DNA of 64,000 nt, from the NCBI RefSeq assembly GCF_023195895.1, contig NZ_JALPRK010000017.1:1-64000 (forward strand), given 5' to 3'. The stretch comes from Paenibacillus mellifer. Its GTDB lineage: Bacteria; Bacillota; Bacilli; Paenibacillales; Paenibacillaceae. Shown in pieces: positions 42,577 to 51,409 of the stretch. The notes beneath the pieces are model-generated. The model saw nothing but the letters and a program-made list of their open reading frames with translations. It had not been told where the DNA came from and ran no database searches. A program made the position numbers and the translations under genes. Each line of letters opens with the position of its first letter. Positions within the stretch are counted from its first letter, which is position 1.

Positions 42577-44238
42577 ATGAAAGCAAAGAGATGGAGTAGT
42601 GTCGTTTTAGTCATGATGCTTAGCGCAGCCGTTGCCTTAACGGGTTGCGGAGGAAACAATGCCGGTGGCAGCAACACTGGCGGAACAAACACGGGGACGA
42701 ATTCGGAAGCGAACGCTCCGGCTAATTCTGCCCAAGACACCTTGATTGTTGGTCGCGGCGGGGATTCTGCTTCCCTGGATCCGGCGATTGTTACAGACGG
42801 CGAATCGCTGAAAATCGCGCACCAAGTATTCGACTCCCTGCTGGAGTATAAAGAAGGAACAACAGAGGTTCAAGGCTCGCTGGCTGAGAGCTGGACGGTG
42901 TCCGACGATGGTTTGAAATACACGTTCAAGCTGCGTCAAGGCGTGAAGTTCCATGACGGTACTGATTTTAACGCTGACGCGGTGGTATTCAACTTCAACC
43001 GTTGGACAGATCCAAGCAGCGAATTCAAATTCGAAGGCGACTCCTTCGATTATTATGATTCCATGTTTGGTCCGGACGGCAAACGCGTCATCAAAGAAGT
43101 GAAAGCCGTTGACCCAAGCACGGTAGAAATGACGTTAAACCAACCGCAAGCTCCGTTCTTGCAAAACCTGGCTATGACCTCTTTCGGGATTGCCAGCCCG
43201 ACAGCGATCCAGGAGAAGAAGGAGAACTTCAAGAACGAACCGGTCGGCACAGGCCCATTCGTATTCAAAGAGTGGAAACGTAACGATTCGATCACGTTGG
43301 AAAAGAACGCAAGCTACTGGAAAGAAGGGCTTCCAAAGCTGAACAAAGTCATCGTTCGTTCGATTCCGGACAACTCTGCGCGCTTTAACGCCTTGCAAAG
43401 CGGAGAAATCGATTTGATGGAAGATTTGAGCCCGGACGATCTGGCGACGCTGGAAGCCAACCCGGATCTGCAAAAGATCGAACGTCCTTCCAACAACGTT
43501 GGTTATGTCGGCTTCAACACGAAGAAGGAACCGTTTAATAACGTGAAAGTAAGACAAGCGCTGAACTATGCGGTCGACAAGCAAGCGATCATCGACGCTT
43601 TCTTCGCCGGTCAAGCCGAACCAGCCAAGAACCCGATGCCGCCATCCCTGTGGGGCTACAATGACAGCATTGCTGATTACGAATTCGATCCGGAAAAAGC
43701 AAAATCGTTGCTGGCGGAAGCAGGTTATCCGAATGGCCTGCCAGGGGAATATGTCTTCTACGCCATGCCAGTATCCCGTCCTTACATGCCAGACGGCAAG
43801 AAAGTTGCCGAAGTCATTCAACAGAACTTCGAAGTCGTTGGCGTGAAGGTTGTCATCGAGTCTCCGGAATGGGCCACTTATCTGGACGATGCGCAAGCAG
43901 GCGAGAAAGACGATCTGTACATGCTCGGCTGGACCGGCGATAACGGTGACCCTGACAACTTCCTGTACACGTTGCTGGACAAAGACGCGATTCCGTCCAA
44001 CAACTACAGCTACTATGCAAATGACGAGCTGCATGAATTGCTGGTTGCTGCGCAAAAAGAAACCGAGCAATCGAAACGCGAAGAATTGTATAAACAAGCT
44101 CAAGAAATTATCAAAGCCGACGCACCATGGATTCCGCTCGTGCATACGACACCGCTCCTGGCAGCGAAAGCAAATCTGAAAGGTTATGTTCCGGCGCCAA
44201 CAGGTACGGAGTACTACAGCAATATCTATTTCGAATAA
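42577..44238 (+). CDS. Peptide-binding lipoprotein of the ABC transporter
   Basis: 553 residues, SBP family 5 (DppA/OppA). Lipoprotein signal with LSAAVALTGCG, Cys about 25, then a Gly/Asn/Thr linker and the fold: GRGGDSASLDPAIVTDGES, ESWTVSDDGLKYTFKLRQG (family signature), FNFNRWTDPSSEF, VRQALNYAVDKQAII and the late DDLYMLGWTGDNGDPDNF with the peptide-backbone Asp. DPDNFLY-type segments are typical of dipeptide-binding members. Anchored outside, it delivers substrate to the permeases. Confidence 0.92.
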   Translation: MKAKRWSSVVLVMMLSAAVALTGCGGNNAGGSNTGGTNTGTNSEANAPANSAQDTLIVGRGGDSASLDPAIVTDGESLKIAHQVFDSLLEYKEGTTEVQGSLAESWTVSDDGLKYTFKLRQGVKFHDGTDFNADAVVFNFNRWTDPSSEFKFEGDSFDYYDSMFGPDGKRVIKEVKAVDPSTVEMTLNQPQAPFLQNLAMTSFGIASPTAIQEKKENFKNEPVGTGPFVFKEWKRNDSITLEKNASYWKEGLPKLNKVIVRSIPDNSARFNALQSGEIDLMEDLSPDDLATLEANPDLQKIERPSNNVGYVGFNTKKEPFNNVKVRQALNYAVDKQAIIDAFFAGQAEPAKNPMPPSLWGYNDSIADYEFDPEKAKSLLAEAGYPNGLPGEYVFYAMPVSRPYMPDGKKVAEVIQQNFEVVGVKVVIESPEWATYLDDAQAGEKDDLYMLGWTGDNGDPDNFLYTLLDKDAIPSNNYSYYANDELHELLVAAQKETEQSKREELYKQAQEIIKADAPWIPLVHTTPLLAAKANLKGYVPAPTGTEYYSNIYFE

Positions 44239-44277
44239 CAGGCGGTATCTTAACGCCTCTGGCAGGTGAACCTCATC

Positions 44278-45282
44278 TTGAAAGCTTATGTTTTGAAACG
44301 AATACTCATCATGGTTCCTGTCCTGATCGGCATGACGATTATCGTATTTTCCATTATTCATGCGATTCCCGGTGATCCCGCGGAAACGATTCTGGGGCAG
44401 AAAGCGACCGAGCAGTCCAAAGAGGCGCTTCGCGAGCAGTTGGGCCTGAATAATCCGTGGTATCAGCAGTATTTCGCGTACATGGGGGATTTGCTGAAAG
44501 GTGACCTGGGGCAATCGATTCGCACGAGAGTGCCGATTACCCAGGAGATCACTCCGTATCTGGCGGCAACAGCGGAATTAACCGTGGCAGCCATGGCGTT
44601 TGCGATTTTCTTCGGTGTGAACGCCGGCATTATCAGTGCCTGGAAGCAGAACTCTTGGTTCGATTACATCTGTATGCTGATCGCGCTCATTGGGGTATCG
44701 ATGCCGATCTTCTGGCTGGGGCTGATGGAACAGTGGATCTTCTCACTCAAGCTCCATTGGCTGCCTTCGATCGGGCGCATGAATCAACGGGATCCTGTGG
44801 AAGCTGTCACCAATCTCTATCTGATCGACAGTCTCATCGCGGGGCGCTGGGATCAGTTATGGACGGTATGCAAGCATTTGATTTTGCCAAGCGTGGCGCT
44901 GGGTACGATTCCGATGGCGGTCATTGCCCGGATGACGCGATCCAGCATGCTCGAAGTCATGAACTCGGATTTCGTTCGAACGGCCAAAGCCAAAGGCTTG
45001 TCGCAATTCATCGTCGTGTATAAGCATGCGTTGAAAAATGCCTTTATTCCCGTGCTGACGGTCATCGGCCTGCAAACAGGCGCGCTGCTTGGCGGCGCGG
45101 TTCTGACCGAAACAATCTTCGCCTGGCCGGGCGTAGGGCGGTACATCTACGAGGCAATCAGCTCGCGTGATTATCCGGTCATTCAATCCGGTATCCTGAT
45201 TATTGCTTTTCTGTTCGTCGTTATTAATCTGATTGTGGATTTACTGTACGCAGCGGTGGATCCGCGCATCCGTTACCGATAA
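44278..45282 (+). CDS. Peptide ABC transporter permease (OppB/DppB type)
   Basis: TTG 44278 is preferred, 8 bp after AGGTGA; GTG 44266 is the other candidate but would use part of that site as codons. 334 residues with six membrane segments, first at about 9-30 (RILIMVPVLIGMTIIVFSII), the family motif PGDPAETILG and the EAA loop VRTAKAKGLSQFIVVYKHA. Heterodimer partner of the next gene. Confidence 0.9.
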   Translation: MKAYVLKRILIMVPVLIGMTIIVFSIIHAIPGDPAETILGQKATEQSKEALREQLGLNNPWYQQYFAYMGDLLKGDLGQSIRTRVPITQEITPYLAATAELTVAAMAFAIFFGVNAGIISAWKQNSWFDYICMLIALIGVSMPIFWLGLMEQWIFSLKLHWLPSIGRMNQRDPVEAVTNLYLIDSLIAGRWDQLWTVCKHLILPSVALGTIPMAVIARMTRSSMLEVMNSDFVRTAKAKGLSQFIVVYKHALKNAFIPVLTVIGLQTGALLGGAVLTETIFAWPGVGRYIYEAISSRDYPVIQSGILIIAFLFVVINLIVDLLYAAVDPRIRYR

Positions 45283-45294
45283 AGGAGGGAAACC

Positions 45295-46194
45295 ATGGCA
45301 CAAGCAACTACGGCAACATCAAACGGAAGTACCTCTGTCTCCGTCGAGAAGGTTTCCGGACCTTGGCGCGATGCGTGGAGAACCTTCCGCAAGAATAAAA
45401 TTGCGATGGTCGGCCTAGTCATGATCGGATTCTTCATTCTGATCGCGCTGCTGGCCCCGGTCATCGCTCCTTATGAATACGATACGCAGGCACTGCGCGA
45501 TCGTTTGAAAGCCCCGTCCTCGTCTCATTGGTTCGGGACGGACGATCTCGGCCGCGACCTGTTTACCCGCGTACTGTACGGGGCTCGCATTTCCTTATGG
45601 GTCGGGACCTTTTCCGTAGTGGGATCGATTATCCTGGGGACATTGTTGGGGATTCTGGCGGGGTTTTATGGAAAGTGGATCGATATGGTGATTTCGCGCC
45701 TGTTCGATATCCTTCTGGCGTTCCCGAGCATTCTGTTGGCGATTGCGATCGTGGCCATTCTTGGCCCGTCTCTGCAGAACGCGCTTCTCGCCATCGCGAT
45801 CGTTAACATTCCGACCTATGGACGGTTGGTCCGGGCGAAGGTGCTGAGCTTGAAGAACGAAGAGTACATTACCGCAGCTCGTGCGATCGGGATGAAGAAC
45901 AGCGCCATTTTGCTGCGGCATATCCTGCCCAACAGCTTGACGCCGATTATCGTGCAGGGCACCTTAGGTATCGCCACCGCGATCATCGAAGCGGCCGCGC
46001 TGGGCTTCCTCGGTCTAGGTGCGCAGCCTCCAACGCCGGAATGGGGCAAGATGCTGTCCGACTCGCGGCAGTTTATCGCCACCGCCCCATGGACCGTTAT
46101 TTTCCCGGGGGTTTCGATCATGTTGACCGTGCTTGCCTTCAACTTGATGGGCGACGGTTTGCGCGACGCGCTGGATCCGCGGATGAAAAGTTAA
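45295..46194 (+). CDS. Peptide ABC transporter permease (OppC/DppC type)
   Basis: 299 residues, ATG 45295 after AAAGGAGGGAAACC. An OppC-type amino segment (WRDAWRTFRKNKIAMVGL) leads into six membrane segments; SSHWFGTDDLGRDLFTRVLYG is the family signature and EYITAARAIGMKNSAILLRH the ATPase-contact loop. Last gene of the five-gene operon (ATPase, ATPase, binding protein, permease, permease), closed by a terminator. Confidence 0.92.
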   Translation: MAQATTATSNGSTSVSVEKVSGPWRDAWRTFRKNKIAMVGLVMIGFFILIALLAPVIAPYEYDTQALRDRLKAPSSSHWFGTDDLGRDLFTRVLYGARISLWVGTFSVVGSIILGTLLGILAGFYGKWIDMVISRLFDILLAFPSILLAIAIVAILGPSLQNALLAIAIVNIPTYGRLVRAKVLSLKNEEYITAARAIGMKNSAILLRHILPNSLTPIIVQGTLGIATAIIEAAALGFLGLGAQPPTPEWGKMLSDSRQFIATAPWTVIFPGVSIMLTVLAFNLMGDGLRDALDPRMKS

Positions 46195-46208
46195 AATTAA
46201 CCTAATTG

Positions 46209-46241
46209 AACTGTCGGGAGGTATATCCCGGCAGTTTTTTT
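46209..46241 (+). terminator. Terminator of the peptide transporter operon
   Basis: AACTGTCGGGA pairs with TCCCGGCAGTT (one G-U pair) around GGTATA, followed by seven T in all. Confidence 0.85.
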
Positions 46242-46331
46242 GGTGTGCTGTGCCTAATATACGGCTCTAAGTTTTGCAGGTATAATTTAGGCGTAAGATA
46301 AAGAGAGTAGTAAGGATGAGGAGGCGGCGGG

Positions 46332-47282
46332 ATGGCCAGAAAAGCTAGAAAAGTGACGATCGTCGGATCCGGTCTGGTCGGCACGGCTTGCGCCTATTCC
46401 ATGATCAACCAATCGGTCTGTGACGAGATCATGATGATCGACCGGACGTACGATCGCGCGGTGGCGCATGCGCTGGATTTGTCACATTGCATGGATTTTA
46501 CGCAGGCTCGTACGAAGGTTTCGGCTGGCCGGCTAGAGGATTGCCGCGATATGGACGTGGTTGTACTGACGGCGGGAGCCAATCCTAAGGCAGGTCAAAC
46601 GAGGCTGGACGTCTTGGAAGAGGCGGAGAAAATCACGAGGGATATCGTCAGCCGCATTGTGGGTGGAGGGTTTGACGGCGTGTTTGTCGTAGCCGCAAAT
46701 CCGGTCGATATCGTAACGTACATCGTGCGCGAGGTGTCGGGGTTTCCGCGGAATCGTGTAATCGGTACCGGCACCTCGATCGATTCGGCCCGGTTGAAAA
46801 CGCTGCTGTCCGAGGTATTTTCGATCGACCCGCGCAGTGTTAACGGGTACGCCATGGGCGAACACGGCGAATCGCAGTTTGTGGCCTGGTCGCATGTTAC
46901 GATCGGGGGAAAGCCGCTGTTGCACATTCTGGAGCAGCACAAGGAGCGATTTCACCACGTCAACTTGGATGAAATCGCGCAGAAGACCAAAGACGCAGGC
47001 TGGGAGATTTTTACGCGCAAGGGCAATACCCAGTTCGGGATCGGCAATGCGCTCGCCTACATCGTCAGATCTATTTTGAATGACGAGCATAAAATCATCG
47101 CGGTCTCCGCTGTGTTGGAGGGAGAATACGGGCAGACGGGCGTCTGCACCGGCGTGCCTGCCATCATCGGGGACGGGGGGATCGAGGAGGTGCTGGAGCT
47201 GAATTTGACCTGGGAGGAACAGCGCAAATTCACGCATTCCTGCGATATCCTGAAGACGGCGATCGCCAGTCTTCACATTTAA
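46332..47282 (+). CDS. L-lactate/malate dehydrogenase-family 2-hydroxyacid dehydrogenase
   Basis: 316 residues, NAD-binding GSGLVGTACAY at the start. Catalytic residues are kept: Asp151 and Arg154 in GTSIDSARLK and His178 in GYAMGEHGES. The mobile loop reads GANPKAGQTRLD, where bacterial LDH has GANQKPGETRLD; so Gln102 (lactate specificity; Arg in malate dehydrogenase) is replaced by Pro85. Overall resemblance is to LDH, but the oxo-acid accepted could differ. Own promoter region and a strong terminator; not linked to lactate permease genes. Confidence 0.85.
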   Translation: MARKARKVTIVGSGLVGTACAYSMINQSVCDEIMMIDRTYDRAVAHALDLSHCMDFTQARTKVSAGRLEDCRDMDVVVLTAGANPKAGQTRLDVLEEAEKITRDIVSRIVGGGFDGVFVVAANPVDIVTYIVREVSGFPRNRVIGTGTSIDSARLKTLLSEVFSIDPRSVNGYAMGEHGESQFVAWSHVTIGGKPLLHILEQHKERFHHVNLDEIAQKTKDAGWEIFTRKGNTQFGIGNALAYIVRSILNDEHKIIAVSAVLEGEYGQTGVCTGVPAIIGDGGIEEVLELNLTWEEQRKFTHSCDILKTAIASLHI

Positions 47283-47310
47283 CGCAAGGCTGCCGGCGGT
47301 TAAGCGGCCC

Positions 47311-47345
47311 AAGAGCATCGGTCCAAATGGACCGGTGCTCTTTTT
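47311..47345 (+). terminator. Strong terminator after the dehydrogenase
   Basis: AAGAGCATCGGTCCA pairs with TGGACCGGTGCTCTT (one mismatch, AA turn), followed by five T. Confidence 0.9.
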
Positions 47346-47447
47346 ATCGTTGATCCGTTTCGGGAAGGAGCGTCAATTCATCCTCCAGAAGGTTCTGCAG
47401 GCATACCGCCTCATTATATAGTAGAAAAAAACGCAGGAGGCTCGGGA

Positions 47448-48051
47448 ATGATGGGGGACTTCGTGATATCTAACTTGGCGGAGCTGGGAGACGAGGAGGC
47501 CAGGCAGGCGGCCGATATCTTTGTGGAGGGATTTTACGACTCGCTGCGCATTTTCTCTGCGGATTCCGGTAAGCTGGCGAAGGCGCTGATGCATGCGATG
47601 GTCAGGGAACAGTTTTTCGTTGCGCTGGAAGAGGGAAAAGTGCTGGGAATCTTCGCTTATTCAGCGGGACGGAAACGCCCTTTTCGGTTTCACCGGGCGA
47701 TGCTCCGGCGCGAGCTTGGCTGGCTTAGGGGGACCTTGTTCTATAACTTAGTTCGGAAAGAGTTGGAAAAACCATTGGATTTAGCGGATCGCCAGTGCTA
47801 TTTTGAGGCGGTCGCAACGGCGAAGGAAGCGCGGGGGCGGGGGGGGGGCCAGCCGGTTGAACGACGAGCTCGTAACCCGTTTGGGATATGAGGATTATTT
47901 TCTGGAGGTCGTCGACACCAATACCGCTGCAATCCGGTTGTACGAGAAACTGGGGTTCGTCGAATTTCGGCGAAAGCCGCAGCGCTGTTTTCGGAAGCAG
48001 GCTGGATTCAACGCCCGGATCTATATGAGATGGATGCAAAGCAGGGGATGA
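47448..48051 (+). pseudogene. GNAT acetyltransferase, frame broken at a G10 tract
   Basis: The first frame (47448-47891, ATG after GCAGGAGGCTCGGG) gives about 127 residues of a GNAT protein up to YFEAVATAKEARGRG. Then a run of ten G (47839-47848) puts the sequence out of frame; the continuation lies in the +1-shifted frame to 48051 (ASRLNDELVTRLGYEDYFLEV, NTAAIRLYEKLGFVEFRRK). With nine G the frame would be whole and would produce RGRGGA, the R-x-x-G-x-A acetyl-CoA loop. So it is either a recent frameshift, a slippage switch or a sequencing error in a homopolymer. B. subtilis has a GNAT gene in the comparable interval. Confidence 0.75.
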
Positions 48052-48141
48052 CCTGAATGGATGGAGATGGGAAAAAAGGTCTGTACAGGAACATACATTC
48101 GATTTATGATGTGAGAAGAAGATGTAAGGGAGAGTGGTTGT

Positions 48142-48966
48142 ATGCCTTATTGCAAGGTTAGCCAAGCGGAATTGTACTATGAAGAAATCGGTTCGGGCTA
48201 CCCCATCGTGCTAATTCACGGGTTTACGCCCGATCACCGGCTGATGAGCGGCTGTATGGAACCGGTGTTCCAGGAACGGCCGGGGTGGCGGCGAATCTAC
48301 CTTGATTTGCCGGGAATGGGCCGTTCTCGCAGTTATGCGGATATCGAGAGTACGGACGGGATGCTGGAAGCAGTATTGGAGTTGATCGACAAGCTGGTTC
48401 CGGAATCGCGGTTTGCGGTTGCCGGCGAGTCGTACGGCGGGTACTTGACGAGGGGAATCATAGCGCGTAATCCTGAACGAGTCGAGGGGGCTGCGTTCAT
48501 TTGTCCGATGATCGTGGCGGAGAACGACCAACGAGATCTGCCGATACATAAAGTCGTGCATGAGGATCCTGCGCTGAAGGTCGAACTGCAACCCGAGGAG
48601 TACGAGGATTTTCGCGCGATGGGAGCTGTTTTGACTCAACACACCTGGACGCGTTATGCAAACGAGATCGTACCCGGGTGCCGTCTGGCGGATGCGGCTT
48701 TTTTGGACAAGATCCGGGCGCGGTACGGGTTTTCTTTTCCGGTCGACCTAGAAGAGTTTGGCGCTCCTTCGTTATTCCTGCTCGGCAGGCAGGATGCGGC
48801 GGTCGGTTACGCGGATGCGCTCCGTCTATTGGAACAGTATCCTCGCGGCACGTTTGCCGTCATGGATCGAGCGGGGCACAACTTACAAATTGAACAAGAA
48901 GGCGCGTTTAATGCGTTGATGAACGAGTGGCTGGACCGGATTGAGGAAGATAGAGATAAGGAATAA
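48142..48966 (+). CDS. Alpha/beta-hydrolase fold protein
   Basis: 274 residues, ATG 48142 after GGGAGAGTGG. Fold marks: IVLIHGFTPDHRLM (oxyanion loop), LDLPGMGRSR, the nucleophile elbow AGESYGGYL with Ser at about 98, LLGRQDAAVG with the acid Asp and the final RAGHNLQIEQ with the catalytic His. It is a serine esterase/hydrolase of unknown substrate, cytoplasmic by sequence. Stands alone between the broken acetyltransferase and the DUF1801 gene. Confidence 0.85.
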   Translation: MPYCKVSQAELYYEEIGSGYPIVLIHGFTPDHRLMSGCMEPVFQERPGWRRIYLDLPGMGRSRSYADIESTDGMLEAVLELIDKLVPESRFAVAGESYGGYLTRGIIARNPERVEGAAFICPMIVAENDQRDLPIHKVVHEDPALKVELQPEEYEDFRAMGAVLTQHTWTRYANEIVPGCRLADAAFLDKIRARYGFSFPVDLEEFGAPSLFLLGRQDAAVGYADALRLLEQYPRGTFAVMDRAGHNLQIEQEGAFNALMNEWLDRIEEDRDKE

Positions 48967-49045
48967 TGGATGTATTGCGACTGGTTAGCCTTACGCAGGG
49001 ACTAGATTGGCGAACGGTTAAGGTTCTTGAAGGAGTTGTTCCGGA

Positions 49046-49474
49046 ATGTACGAGTTGAAGACCAAAGAAAACGACAATAGCGTCATCGAATTCATCGAAC
49101 AGGTGGCCGATGCCAAGAAGAAGGAGGATGCCTATCGGTTACTCGACGTCTTTACGGAAACGACCGGATGTCCGGCCCGTATGTGGGGCACCAGCATCAT
49201 CGGATTCGGCTCCTATCATTACAAATACGCCTCCGGCCATGAAGGCGATGCGCCGCTGGTTGGCTTCTCGCCTCGGAAGGCGAAGATCAGTCTTTATCTC
49301 GCGCTGGACGATCCGGGTTGGGATGCCCTGCTCGAATCGTTCGGGAAGCACACACGAGGGAAGGGATGCGTCTATATCAATAAAGTCAGCGACATTGATG
49401 TGGACGTGCTGCGTACGTTGATCCGGCAGTCGGTTGAGCTGCTCCATAGGCTATATCCGAACGATGGCGAATAG
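49046..49474 (+). CDS. DUF1801 (YdhG-like) protein
   Basis: 142 residues, ATG after TTGAAGGAG. The DUF1801 pattern is clear: VIEFIEQVADAKKKEDAYRLL, CPARMWGTSIIGFGSYHYKY, GFSPRKAKISLYLA and GKGCVYINKVSDIDVDVLRTL. Relatives have a frataxin-like or SelR-like small alpha/beta fold and unknown function. The protein is soluble. No operon partner; followed by about 480 bp without a gene. Confidence 0.85.
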   Translation: MYELKTKENDNSVIEFIEQVADAKKKEDAYRLLDVFTETTGCPARMWGTSIIGFGSYHYKYASGHEGDAPLVGFSPRKAKISLYLALDDPGWDALLESFGKHTRGKGCVYINKVSDIDVDVLRTLIRQSVELLHRLYPNDGE

Positions 49475-49571
49475 CCGGTTACTTCCGCTTAGCCCTTCTG
49501 CGAAACGGTGTGTGTATCGAGATAGTGGTGGACGCGGGGCGAGTAGGGTAGCCAAGAAGTTTTGTTCGAAT

Positions 49572-49760
49572 TGTATGCGAAAAATCGAATAGAATTTGCT
49601 TGGTTGCGGCACTTTGGGTGGATTATATCTGAAATTTCATACCTATTTGGCCTGACGGAGGTCGGAAGTCCGAAATCTATATGAAATATCGAATAGAATT
49701 CGCGTTATTAGCCGTACAAGCCTCAATATATATGAAATTTCGTATACATTTCGCCCTGTA
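49572..49760. repeat. Four degenerate repeats with 51-52-bp period
   Basis: Segments starting with GAAA at 49579, 49631, 49683 and 49734 share 11 invariant positions in their first 20 (GAAA, TC at 7-8, A at 11 and 15, TT at 17-18, G at 20). Spacing is 52, 52, 51. The intervening 30 bases differ. Lies just beyond the tRNA-Arg copy 2 terminator; no gene in the region. Confidence 0.55.
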
Positions 49761-49918
49761 TGACGAAATCGCTGGTTGCCTCAACGTTTCTGGAGAGTCG
49801 TCCCAGTCGGGGGACTCTCGCAGCGCACGAGGCTCCGCTTGACCACCCTGCTGGCGCGGGCGGTCTCGCTCCGACGCCCCCCCCCCCCATCGGGGGTTCT
49901 CGCCCTCCATGGGAACGC

Positions 49919-49952
49919 AAAAAAGCACTCTCCATTAGGAGAGTGCTTTTTG
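49919..49952 (-). terminator. Terminator of tRNA-Arg copy 2
   Basis: On the minus strand AAAAAGCACTCTCC pairs with GGAGAGTGCTTTTTT around TAAT. Confidence 0.85.
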
Positions 49953-49955
49953 TTA

Positions 49956-50029
<74 letters not shown>

Positions 50030-50060
50030 ACCTTAAATATGAAAAACACAAGCAAAAAAT

Positions 50061-50089
50061 ATTATATCATAGGAAGTGTTCGGGATCAA
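50061..50089 (-). promoter_or_regulatory. Promoter of tRNA-Arg copy 2
   Basis: Minus strand TTGATC, 17-bp spacer, TATAAT with an extended TGA before it; 31 bp upstream of the tRNA. Confidence 0.7.
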
Positions 50090-50235
50090 TAACCCATATG
50101 ATAAAATTGGCAAGAGCGTTACAAATGAATAATCTAAGCGTCAGGGTTAGGCACCCAAACCGGGGGTTTTTGTCTTCGCCGGGGACTATGCTATAATCTC
50201 AATTAATTGCTATTCGGAGGAAAGGAGGTGCCCTT

Positions 50236-51162
50236 ATTAGCAGTTCACGACCCGATGAGAAAGACAACATCGTCTTGTTTCCAAAAACACTGGATTACTA
50301 TCAGATCGAATTAACCCGCATGCTGGAGACGGAAAGATACGGGGAGGCCGTAGAACTTCTGCAATTCCTGCTTCAATGCCAAGGTGAGGATCCTCGCCAT
50401 TATGAGGAATGGCAGGCTTTGCTTGACTGGCTGATCGGCGCATTTCCCGCGCTGAAGAACGGCATGTCGGACTCACAAGGTCTCGAGGAAGAGGATGAAA
50501 CCGAAGAAATGCTGGCACGCCGGCTCGCGGAGGCCAAATTGGCTGAAGATGCGGGTTATGCGGACAAATTATTACATACCGTAAGGGATAAACCGCTGTC
50601 TGAGCAGACGTTCTTAGCTCTCGAACAGCTCGCCTATCTGGATCGGCCAGAAGTCGACGATGCACTGATCGGATGGATTACCCGGGAAGAGCTTCACCCG
50701 CTGCTCCAATACCGGGTGCTGCAAACGCTGCGGCGCCGCGGAACGACGGGAACGCTGGTGTTTACACGCGGAGGGGAACGGGTGGAAGTGGAGATTGAAG
50801 CCGTCCCGCTAAAGCCCGATGACTTCCCCCCAGCTGTACAGTCCGTATTGGACCGGGTAGGAGATCAGACGCAGGTTCACGATCCGACTCTTTTTTATTT
50901 TGCCCAAGAGTTATGGTCGCAGTTCGTGATGGTTTTATACGGAACGGTGGATTATCGCTCGCTCCTTAGCGAGGAAGATACGGTGATCGATATTTGGGCT
51001 GCGGCTTTACATCAGATGGTGGCGGATAGCTTGTCCGGCAGTCAAACCGATGAGGAGATTCGCGCGATGTACGGGATTACCGACGGGCTGCGGCTTCGTT
51101 ATGAGCAGATCTGCCGGTCGCTTGGCAAATTCGTCGCTTCGGGTCGGCTTCGCGGAATATAG
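50236..51162 (+). CDS. YsoA-like conserved protein, probable ATT start
   Basis: The frame has TTG at 50275 with no ribosome site, but in-frame ATT 50236 lies 5 bp after AAAGGAGGTG and the 13 added residues (SSRPDEKDNIVLF) read as natural protein; this gives 308 residues. The amino third has TPR-like helices (YYQIELTRMLETERYGEAVE, LLQFLLQCQGEDPRHYEEWQ), the middle is acidic (EEEDETEE) and HEAT-like (SEQTFLALEQLAYLDRPEVD), with a small beta segment (GTLVFTRGGERVEVEIE). B. subtilis ysoA, a TPR gene, also lies directly before tig. Function unknown. Confidence 0.75.
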   Translation: MSSSRPDEKDNIVLFPKTLDYYQIELTRMLETERYGEAVELLQFLLQCQGEDPRHYEEWQALLDWLIGAFPALKNGMSDSQGLEEEDETEEMLARRLAEAKLAEDAGYADKLLHTVRDKPLSEQTFLALEQLAYLDRPEVDDALIGWITREELHPLLQYRVLQTLRRRGTTGTLVFTRGGERVEVEIEAVPLKPDDFPPAVQSVLDRVGDQTQVHDPTLFYFAQELWSQFVMVLYGTVDYRSLLSEEDTVIDIWAAALHQMVADSLSGSQTDEEIRAMYGITDGLRLRYEQICRSLGKFVASGRLRGI

Positions 51163-51243
51163 CGGATGGAACCTTAAAAGGATCAATCTATGAAGCTTGC
51201 AAAATGCGTTCGTCTCACCCAATACCTGGCTGAGGATCCGCTC

Positions 51244-51272
51244 TTGTAAAAAGATGTTTTGTTGTTTATAAT
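51244..51272 (+). promoter_or_regulatory. Sigma-A promoter of tig
   Basis: TTGTAA, 17-bp spacer, TATAAT (51267-51272), about 138 bp before the trigger factor start. Confidence 0.7.
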
Positions 51273-51409
51273 ATAATGGTTATTCTGATCGTGCTCATAG
51301 AGACAGCTATACTGGAACCCTAATGCAAGATGCCTCGAAATAGCTGCTTTATTCGCGATTCGGTTTCAGTATTTAAAGTATATGTGAAATTTGGAGGGGA
51401 AGGCATAAA

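Noticed and set aside
43135-44514. Minus-strand frame of 459 codons opposite the peptide-binding protein gene
   Set aside because: Antisense shadow with low-complexity composition and no ribosome site; the plus-strand lipoprotein is certain.
49572-49760. CRISPR-like array
   Set aside because: Only four units, strongly degenerate repeats, a conserved part of about 20 bases and no cas genes in the window.
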